From Labyrinthula sp. Ha (Eukaryota > Sar > Bigyra > Labyrinthulida > Labyrinthulaceae): a stretch of DNA of 64,000 nt. Below are positions 55,295-64,000 of this stretch, one piece after another; the stretch's first letter is position 1, and the number at the start of each line of letters is the position of its first letter. The stretch covers positions 186,001-250,000 of the forward strand of contig JAALGZ010000011.1 of assembly GCA_015227615.1 (NCBI GenBank). Direction: 5' to 3'. The notes beneath the pieces are model-generated. The model worked only from the letters and a program-made list of their open reading frames with translations. It ran no database searches and was not told where the DNA came from. The position numbers and the translations under genes were made by a program.

Positions 55295-55445
55295 GAAATT
55301 GAATTTTAACAGAATACTTTTGGAAATAACTGCAAACACTGTATCACATAAATCGATAACCGCATATAAGAACGATAGAAGTAAGAGAAAAACAGAAACA
55401 CATTGTTCGATAGGATAATTTAATTTAATTAAATTTAATTAAATC

Positions 55446-56675
55446 ATGATATCTCAAGGTGTAAGTAAAATGAGAAGAAGATTAAGTAAAGTTAATTTAA
55501 GGGCACAAAAGGAACCCCCTACAAAACCAAATAAAGACGAAACAGCGCCTGGTTGGAAAAATGCAGAATCTAGACGTAAATTGGCCCAAGCAGAACCACC
55601 TACACCAATTAATATAGAAGATAGAACATTTCTCAAAAGAAAAAAGTTTGGTTTTAATTTTTTTACACAAAAGAAATCAAAAAGTATCTCACAAAAACAA
55701 AGGCAGAAATCTTCTTTGAATACATCAAGTCAGCAGGAGGATTACAGGAAGCATCTTTACTCTTCTTCAAGGAACCCAAGGTTTGGTAAAAAAGGAAATG
55801 GAGTACCTAGGCGACCAAGTGCAACAAATAAAAGCAAGAAAGCACAAACAAGTGTGAATAGAACTAGAAATAGACCAAGGAAGACACAAAACTCATATAA
55901 ATATTCACTTCCGCCTCAAGATTTAAAGCTTACCTCAGGTAAATGTAGTCATCTCTCTATTTCTGGATACGATAAAAGTTGTCAACCTGAAAAATATTTA
56001 TATCTTGCGTGTGAAGGAACAATCATTAATATTCATGAACCTTCAATAAGAGTTTCTCGAGAGATTGTTGCTTCAGAGCATAATGAAACAAATATTGAAT
56101 CATTTCATAAAATAGAACTTAAAAATGGTTTTATTTTTTTCACATCTCCGGAAGGTGAAGAAGAAAATGAAGCAGATGAACAACTTGAAAATATATCTAT
56201 CAATAATATTTTGGCTATAAAATATATTGATCCAGAATCTAATAACTTTTCTATAGAGTTTAATTCGTTAGGACATGGTCATAAAAACTATGTTTTTTCA
56301 CTCAAGAATTTTGAATATGTTCATGTTTTTCTATTATTTTTGTTCGGAGAAATTATAAATCATACTTCAAAGATAAACGAAGTTGTTGAAGAAACATTAT
56401 CAAACCCTAATAGAAACTTGAGTGTTGACTATAATCATATTCCATGTTTATTAAAGCGAAGAGTAACTTTATTAGAAACTTGTTTATTCTCAGAGCTGTT
56501 AGAATATAAACAAGCAAAAAAAGATTTAGTTTCTTTTTTATCTTATCATGGTGCTCAAGAAGATTTAATGCACTGGGAAGACCATTTTTCTACACAAGAA
56601 GTGTTTTTTAAAGAAGACCATGATAATAAAGGTTTAAAACTATTGAAAGAAGAATTTTGTAATATGTTTTCTTGA
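55446..56675 (+). CDS. Protein of unknown family with basic N terminus and PH-like core (paralogue A)
   Basis: 409 residues. Residues 1-160 are basic, with Ser, Pro and Gln, and probably disordered. A conserved segment CSHL...PEKY (167-184) opens a folded part. A PH-like stretch follows (about 223-312): strands KIELKNGFIFFTS, ISINNILAIKYIDPESNNFSIEFN and NYVFSLKNFEYVHVFLLFLFGEIINH, the last with a closing helix. A helical C-terminal part (331-409) begins IPCLLKRRVTLLET. The same order of segments occurs in the neighbouring protein at 56928-58187. Membrane or lipid binding is only inferred from the PH-like pattern and the basic tail. The start follows an AT-only palindromic leader (about 55417-55444). 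Confidence 0.85.
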   Translation: MISQGVSKMRRRLSKVNLRAQKEPPTKPNKDETAPGWKNAESRRKLAQAEPPTPINIEDRTFLKRKKFGFNFFTQKKSKSISQKQRQKSSLNTSSQQEDYRKHLYSSSRNPRFGKKGNGVPRRPSATNKSKKAQTSVNRTRNRPRKTQNSYKYSLPPQDLKLTSGKCSHLSISGYDKSCQPEKYLYLACEGTIINIHEPSIRVSREIVASEHNETNIESFHKIELKNGFIFFTSPEGEEENEADEQLENISINNILAIKYIDPESNNFSIEFNSLGHGHKNYVFSLKNFEYVHVFLLFLFGEIINHTSKINEVVEETLSNPNRNLSVDYNHIPCLLKRRVTLLETCLFSELLEYKQAKKDLVSFLSYHGAQEDLMHWEDHFSTQEVFFKEDHDNKGLKLLKEEFCNMFS

Positions 56676-56927
56676 CTTTGCTGTATATATATATATAGAA
56701 TAGAGCAGTGTTGGAAAAATATTTGTAGTTAAAATGTGTCACGCTTAATAGTATAATATTTTGACAGTTTTTTCAAAAATAGTAGACTCAAAATATTTAT
56801 ATCTTATAACAAAAATCTAGCACTATTCTTCCTCTAACAAAAACCAAACTTTATTTGATATATATACCTATTTTCAAGTGAAGAAAGAAAACAAAATCAT
56901 TAAAATATAAGTTGTTTGAAATAGACT
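56676..56927. other. Spacer between convergent paralogues
   Basis: 252 bp, AT-rich, with a TA run at about 56683-56696. It must hold the 3' ends of both transcripts. Confidence 0.5.
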
Positions 56928-58187
56928 TTATACGTGTAAAGTATCACTAAATTCAAGCTTTAGTCTTTCTAGGGTAGATAAATGAGTTGTTATTCTCTCT
57001 AGTTGCCCTATTTGAGAGGCTTGTAAGTGCCAGTTATTATGTTCACTCCAATTTCCAGCAAGAAACGAAGCTTCACTTAAGTCAAGCATTGCAGAAGCAA
57101 TATCTGGATCATGTTCAGGTCTTGATATTTTCAATAATAAAACTCTTCTTCTTGCAATACAAAGTAAGTGATCACCTGGAAGTTTATGTTGACTACCATT
57201 GTGGGAACTGGATCTAGTAAGTCTACTTCCCTTTGATACTGTAGTTTGCCTCTGTCTAATCTCTTTTCTTATAACTCTTTTCATAGCTTGACAGTGATTT
57301 TCTAGCTCAGCAAAGATATATAGAATAAAACCTTGAGCGTCATCTGGATGTGAAAAAGTAAACAAATACTTTTGAAACCAAGTTTCTGATCCACTACCCA
57401 TACCACGCATATTCTTATCTTCTTGAATGAAATCAACAATTACAGAACAAGGATCATCTTCTTCATATATAATATTAATAAGTTTTTCCACAAAGAAACC
57501 TTTCATTTTATTCCCATCTCTTAGTATACATACCTCTCCTCTGTCTAAAGTAAGACAATATAATTCATAAGGAGATATTTCTTCTTGAAGAACTTTAGCT
57601 TTTCTAAGTGTTCGTTTTACGGGTTGAACTTTTGGCCTATTCAGCTGACGTACATGAACTTCACGTTCAAAGTTATAGTATTTCTCCGGTGTATAAAATG
57701 GGTCTTTCTCCTGATCAGACTCCATGTGTGTGCAGTTTGACAAACTGGTTTTCAAATGAAACGGAAGGGATGAAAAGGCTGACATTCTCCGTCTAGATCC
57801 CCTGCGTTGAAGAACATTTTTTCTTTTCTTCTTTCTCCCCGTCGCACGTAGGGTATTGTTACCGACAGACATCTTTGACCGAAGCGTTCCCGAGTCAAAA
57901 ATATTTTGTTGATAGAATTTTCCTCCGTGGTGGCTTCTCTGTCTTTCCTTCTTTTTAGGTGCGCTACTAGGGTAAGAAGCAACAGTGTCCTGATCATCTG
58001 GGCGGGAACTTATGTGGGAGATTTTGACAATTTTAGGTTTTGCGATTGCGCCTTCTGAATAGCTCAGACGTCCTTGAGACTCTGATGCTCCAAGGTTACC
58101 CGCAACTGTAAAACTGAATCGTCCAAAATGAGAGAATCTCTTTTTAAATCCTTCTTTAAAACCTTTTAAATGGCCCAGCTTTGACAT
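56928..58187 (-). CDS. Protein of unknown family with basic N terminus and PH-like core (paralogue B)
   Basis: 419 residues. Residues 1-150 are very basic and Ser-rich (KKKRKN, RRGSRRR). CTHM...PEKY (152-169) matches CSHL...PEKY of paralogue A. The PH-like part runs from about 207 to 302: YELYCLTLDRGEVCILRDG, GFFVEKLINIIYEEDDPCS, and KYLFTFSHPDDAQGFILYI with the closing helix FAELENHCQAM. A helical C-terminal part begins HLLCIARRRVLLLKI (340-354). Between lies a basic Ser/Thr insert (311-337). The gene is slightly richer in G and C and has more varied codons than paralogue A. The start lies downstream of a repeated CCCA(A/T)TTGG element. Confidence 0.85.
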   Translation of the reverse strand: MSKLGHLKGFKEGFKKRFSHFGRFSFTVAGNLGASESQGRLSYSEGAIAKPKIVKISHISSRPDDQDTVASYPSSAPKKKERQRSHHGGKFYQQNIFDSGTLRSKMSVGNNTLRATGRKKKRKNVLQRRGSRRRMSAFSSLPFHLKTSLSNCTHMESDQEKDPFYTPEKYYNFEREVHVRQLNRPKVQPVKRTLRKAKVLQEEISPYELYCLTLDRGEVCILRDGNKMKGFFVEKLINIIYEEDDPCSVIVDFIQEDKNMRGMGSGSETWFQKYLFTFSHPDDAQGFILYIFAELENHCQAMKRVIRKEIRQRQTTVSKGSRLTRSSSHNGSQHKLPGDHLLCIARRRVLLLKISRPEHDPDIASAMLDLSEASFLAGNWSEHNNWHLQASQIGQLERITTHLSTLERLKLEFSDTLHV

Positions 58188-61100
58188 CTGTTTTTATTCT
58201 TTTGAGTATGATCTATCTTAAAAAATTCCTAATCGCTGTCCCATTTGGGCACCGTAAATAATTATAGTTATATTATTTATTAAAGTTTTTTAGTTAACAA
58301 CAAGCGTATTATTGTATAACTTCTATTATGTTATTACATTTATATATATGAGTTAACTATTAGTGGACGAAATGTCGTTCCCAATTGGACACCATATTAT
58401 CTTCCATTAATCAATTGTGCATGACTATAGTCTGCTGTGAAAAAGATAGTAGAGTGTTTTTACCTAGCATTGACTATTGATAACATACCCTAATTTAATA
58501 TAAATTATGCCGAGATAGACTACAAATTAATATTAAATTATGGTTTCGAGAGGTTTATTAAATATTAGAATTGATTAATTACTTAATTAATGAAAAAGAA
58601 TTATGAATGCTCTTCAGAATTCCCCTTGGCTACTAACGTTGTGGCTTAAATCTCCATATTTGTTGATTATTGTTAAAAAACGATATTCATTTGTTTTCCC
58701 TAACATCCTTAATATTATCACAAGCTTATGAAATTAAGATATCTTTGCAATGTTGCTGGATGGAGCAAAATAACTCCTTTAAACAAGTTTGGAACTTGGA
58801 ACAAACTTACAAAAGAATGTATTCAGGTTATAAAGAAACACCATTAATAAACATGACTTTATTTTAATTCCACCAAGAAATACTTTAGTCGCAAGGGTAG
58901 ATTCGCGACCGAAAGGCTTTACTACCTGAGTTAGAGTATTCATCTCTAACAGATTTCTAGAAGCTCGTAGAATTTATTCTTTGGCTTATGCTTCTAAAAG
59001 TATTAACAGGAAAGGGGCAAATGTGCCTTCGTTTTCTTTTGAATACTTTTCTAACTGCAGCGAGAAGGAAAATTTTGATAGGTTATTTTAGGCAAAACAT
59101 TCGGTTCGCTCTCTTATAAACCTTTCCTAAATTCTCGGTTAGGACTGCCTTTGTTCCCTAGCTTAATTATATACTCGTTCAAGAACTCACTGTTTTGGAG
59201 GCCGAAGGTATCATGGAAGGTGACGGTTTTCTAAAACAAGGACATATTTTCTGGTTAGATGCTGTAATCCCGGTTCTCAAAAAACAAGGTTAGATTTTCG
59301 CAGCAGGAAAGCGAGCCACGGCCCATGGGGAAACTACAGACGCAGGGATGCCCAGATGTTGGCGAAAATAAAATTGAGATATCTAAGGAGCGAGACTGAA
59401 TACGACTTGTCTCGACAAATTTAAAAAGGTCCACTTCTAAGACTTTAAAATAACTAAAAAAAACTTTAGTCTCACCTATTTAGAAACCTTTAAGATATTT
59501 CATCTCGTTCTTGGTCTCACTAAAGTATCCTTGCCATTTGAATTGGCACTCGTGCCCTGGTTTCGTGTGCGTCCTCAGACACTCACCTTTGCTCCCAACA
59601 TAGTGCTCTTCTCTCATCATTGGATGTCTTACGAGCTAGGTAAAAGTTTAGTTGAGGATTTGGGGATCAACAACCTCAAACTCACTCAAAACAATATTAA
59701 ATAGCTTTGTGTACTCTTAATTCCCCAATAACCCTCACCCAACTCCACAGAAATTCTCACGCAACTCAACACAAAATGTGCTATCAACACCAACTCGACT
59801 GACTCAGACTTCGAAAAATTCCTCCAGAGTTCAAGTTAATCCTCAATGTATACTCTGCACCACTGTGTGCAGCTATTCTTTGTTTTTTAGCAAGTTTTCC
59901 TTATGATGGATCCACACGCATGCAAATTATCATTCTATGCAGAAAAACAAATTAACTATTAATAACACTTTAGCCAATAGATTCGTGACATGAATGTATG
60001 ATGAACAATGTTTGCAGCTGGCATCATTGGGTATTTTCGAAGTAGCTCCTTCGGTGAGTTCATACTTTGCAAGTTTAATTTATAGATTTTCAAGCAAAAA
60101 TAACATACCGTTTAGCCAACCCCTTCATGGTTTTGCCTGCAAAATACCTTTAATTAAGTTCTCACCGATAGACAAGAATCCCGTGAGAGGTCTTCCTCTC
60201 ATTGAATTTCTACTAGTCTCCTACCTCTTGGTTTCGTTAGACATCCCTATACATAAATGTGGTTTCGAGACAGCACTTTAGTGTGTCTACACAGACTGCC
60301 AAATGCCTCGACACTCAAGTAATATGAAGTGTCCCCACTGTGGGGGTTACTTGAAATTAGAGCCCTTGGCAAATGCACCGGAGGTCTGGAAGAAACTATT
60401 TTTAGCACACAGAGGAGTCTTTAGTTTAATCAAATAAGAAGAGGTTGCAAACCTATCCAACATATTCATTTAATATTCCGAGCCCTTACAATTTTTGAGC
60501 TCTATGCAGGTAGTACCTTCGGATTTATGATAGCTACAGACTTTCATGGGTATGTGTGGTGTATATTGACAGCTTACAATAAAATCACTAGATAGTTGAT
60601 GTCTATTTTTCAACAAACATGAATACGCTAGTGTAAGACAATAAATCATTGAACTGGACAATTAGCTAGAGCTTGAGTAGAATATCTGAAAAAAATTGTG
60701 TGAACCACGGCATTTTAAAGTAAAAAATGATAGACTAAGAATGTTTCGTTCGGGCAGAGATGTAAAGGCACGAAACTTTACTCATCATATTTTCATAAAT
60801 TTACATATTTAGAGAGTAAAGCGAAACTATGGAGATTTTTTGAAAACGTCTGTTTCCCCTTTAAGTTTTCGAATGTTGTTGATTATCTCTCTAGAAACTC
60901 AGTTTTATCAATTTTACTTTTTCCATCTGCATCTATCCACAGAAAAAGGCTTATGTATTGTCTTTAAGCGATCGTACAATCTTTGTCGAAATGAAAAGAA
61001 AACACAAAAATATGAAGTAAACAAGAATTGAATCATACGCCCTTTTGGGGAAAATAAACATAACAACAAAAATAGGTTTTCTCTAGGAATAAGTTTTGAG

Positions 61101-64000
61101 GTAAATTTTCAATCAAATATGCATTCATCTATTTGCTATCGGAACGAAATCGCTCAGAAAATAGCTAACTAAGTTAAAACGGAGGCGACATCTTCCAAAT
61201 CTGAAATTATATTTCAAGATCAAGGGCTCAAAATAGAGCAGCAACGTCAGGGTTAGAATTTACAGTCAATTCTTAAATTTCAAGTTTCTAGAGAGCATGT
61301 CATCCCTCAGCTCTCTTGTGGCGAATGGCAAAAAAACAGCTTACCTGACCTCCAGATTCAGTACAGGACACTTCGCATAAGGTACCTAGATTATGTATTT
61401 CAACAGATTGGTAGAATTATAAACAGAGTATTGTATCAGGCCCATAGATTTTTATTAGCTCATTTCACACCTACCTAAGTTATGAAGCTGACATGCCACT
61501 GTGAAAAACTAGATGTAAGACAGGAGTTCACCCTTCTATATATAGCACGGAACTGTAAGCAGCTTGCAGTTAGGTATGTAATTACATAAATTAAAAAAGT
61601 ATAAGAAAGTCGTACTTTAAGAACGATGTGCACCAACTTATGAATGATAATTGATAACTTAAGCCCAGTATAAGCAAAAGAAATAGACAATCATGGAGAA
61701 AGAAAATATAAATATCGAAAAATAGTATGGATTAAGAAGTAGAACTTATTGTCAACCGGTTAGCTATCCAGATATTGAGCTGCATTGATGCGAGAAGTGC
61801 TGCAAATATGCGTAATTGCCAGTTCACTACACGGTGACAATACTAGAATCTAGGTCTGAAGCCGGTGAAAGTCTCCACAGAGTATTTAATAATCGAAAAC
61901 CATTACCTCATAATTTATTTTAGTTCAGTCTTGAGAAGAGCTTGTTTTACACTAAGATGATTTAAAAAATTAGAATTTAAAGGAAAGATTCATTGGATAA
62001 AACACACCTGTTCTATAAGAAGAAAACCATTAATTGAGCAGATTCATGAATCCCAGTCGCAGCAGGAAGATACTAGAACTATGGTTAAAGAGATTTGTAC
62101 TAATCTATTAAGTTTGTACAAGAACGAGAGGACATAAGAATTATTTTCTATATTAATATCAATGATCCTAAACGAATGCTTTGGTTGAACATACTATTGA
62201 ACGAAAAATTTTTAAACATTTTCCATTTAATTTTACTATTCATTAACAATCTAGGGTGAATTTATTTTCAAAGCCTATTTTCCTTAAAAACATTGTCACA
62301 CTGTACTATTGTTATACTTGTCTAAGACCATAAGAATATGCCTTTTTATCTCAGCCTTGAAAATAAAATCTGGTTACTTGATTTAATGAGGTAGTTAGAG
62401 ATTGTCTTAGATGTGACTTTTGTTTTAGTTCCCCAATGTAGACTCTAATGAAATAAACACATAAAAATATGCTTGTTCTCAGTATATTATGTGATAGCAC
62501 GAATGTTCATTGTGCCACACTTTGCTAAAATTTCCCTAACAGCTTTATCGAAGCTTAAACATATCAGACCATGGTAGCATGTTGATCTGATTTGCAAGCT
62601 ACGCATATTATAGCTTTTGATTCCTTCATGCATTATGGCGACGTTTTCGTCATGAAGCTCCAAGCACTTCCTACAGTCCAACGAATAACTTTTTTCAAGA
62701 ATACAACTCTTAACTTTGCTGTAGTTAAGTGTTTTAAAAGCTAAATTTGGCCATGGAGCGGGAATGAAAAAATTGGTAAAAAATGGATTTTCCGCGTATG
62801 GACAGTTACTTGAAGAATCAGGCGTGCAACAATACCGATATACCTAAAAAAAGCTATGGCATTTTGGACAACGTCCAGACTGTTATTTCTATTCGTTTTC
62901 TAATAATTTCAAAGAAGATAACATTTTTCCAAATCTAACCATATCCATATTGTGCGCAGAGATTAAAATGAAATAAGGCAACTAAACAATATTGATAGTA
63001 AAGTGAGTATTCATTTTAGGGGAAATAACTAAATAATTTGGTCCTAACTACTGGGTGCTTTGTGTAGATTATTAATGTACTGTGGAGTTCTCTATTTTTC
63101 AAGTTGCTATAATAGTCTTATTAACTGCCACTTTCTGTCACGGTATCAAAACCTGCTACTTGCACATGTGTCTACAGAGTTTTCTCGATTACAGCTTCTG
63201 TGGTTTTTATTAAAATGATTTTTATATTTATAACCTATATTTTAACATGGGTGCCTCTAAAATATAAAATAATTTGTTGTCGTTGCTATGTTCTTACTCT
63301 GATTAAGGGTAGTATATCGGTATGAAACGTTATAGCCTAGAAAGCGTCTCCCAACTATAAGAAGAATAGATCACTATAAACACATCTACGTTAGGTTTTA
63401 CAAAGATATGTTTTAATTAGAGAAATATTCTAAGTATCGATTGCAAATACATGTGGTTTTGCGAAACAGATGCATTCTTCTTATTAGAAAGCTTTATATC
63501 TTAATTTTCCAAGGTTGAGGAGATGGATGTCAAATTGACATCATGTTTTGCGACCACTGATGTAAATCCAAACAGTTTCAACTAAAAACTAAGAAATAAT
63601 AACAATATGCAATATAGGGTGACACGAGTGAGAAAAATATCTCACCTGTGTAGAATAAAGGTCAATCACATTAAGAATACATCTGGTATTTTCTGACATT
63701 TTGCAATAATATACGCAAATTTAGACGTCTTGTTCGACTACGGCAATTTCAATTTAAGTTGAACAAACATGTACCCCGATTGAGGTGCGATACATGGTTT
63801 TTGTAACATTCTTGACACTTCTGTCTCCAAAAAATATTTTTATGCAAGTTGTAATACACGGCACTTTTCTTCGAATGGATTGCCCATTATCAAAACATCT
63901 TAAATGAGCTCGTATTCGGTGTTGGAATTATTTCTTGACCACCGAAAATACCTTTTCTTTTCCATTCATTAATACTCTTGGGCTATAATTAATACTTCGA
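58188..64000. other. Gene-free spacer to the window end
   Basis: About 5.8 kb without a recognised gene. The first 200 bp are the promoter side of paralogue B. A GC-richer patch at about 59160-59900 has short open frames but no domain. No RNA gene was found. Confidence 0.55.

Noticed and set aside
59160-59900. GC-richer patch with open stretches of about 60 codons
   Set aside because: No recognisable domain, no good start and interrupted frames; could be old decayed coding DNA but nothing supports a call.

Overview
This is nuclear DNA from an intron-poor, AT-rich eukaryote that uses the standard genetic code: TAA, TAG and TGA all end clear genes. The gene set (CCT chaperonin, NVL-type AAA ATPase, RCL1, VPS33, serine palmitoyltransferase, a mitochondrial carrier, RhoGEF and RhoGDI, a polycystin-type channel) is that of a free-living protist or another unicellular eukaryote with internal membranes, Rho signalling and mitochondria. 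The sequence does not allow a firm lineage call. Only three introns can be supported in fifteen genes. Two are extremely short (29 and 30 nt) and one is 90 nt.

Genes sit in tight islands separated by 3-8 kb of apparently non-coding DNA. Island 1 (1.7-9.5 kb) holds an ankyrin-repeat polycystin channel and SPTLC1 in tandem on the minus strand (29 bp apart), with NVL divergent 34 bp away. A decayed Mutator-like (MULE) transposon lies at about 12.8-14.8 kb. A single RhoGEF gene follows at 15.9-18.0 kb. Island 2 (23.0-25.0 kb) is a mitochondrial carrier and RCL1 facing each other with overlapping stop codons. VPS33 stands alone at 27.8-29.7 kb. Island 3 (35.3-39.5 kb) holds a small membrane protein, CCT5, an NAA38-like LSM protein and a coiled-coil protein on alternating strands. 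Island 4 (46.25-47.8 kb) holds a four-helix membrane protein and RhoGDI, 10 bp apart and convergent. Island 5 (55.4-58.2 kb) holds two convergent, divergent-in-sequence paralogues with a PH-like core.

The genes do not form one pathway. They are housekeeping functions (ribosome assembly: NVL, RCL1; protein folding: CCT5; N-terminal acetylation: NAA38; sphingolipid synthesis: SPTLC1; endolysosomal fusion: VPS33) mixed with signalling (RhoGEF, RhoGDI, polycystin channel). The most notable items are the ankyrin-polycystin fusion channel with a TRPV-like box after S6, the ultrashort introns (one splitting a Walker A motif), the paired paralogues of unknown function, the near-zero spacing inside islands, and CCAAT boxes about 110-160 bp upstream of several starts, twice as an inverted pair with the same 23-bp spacing.

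The large spacers gave no convincing genes. Short open frames in them lack recognisable domains and look like chance frames or remains too decayed to name.
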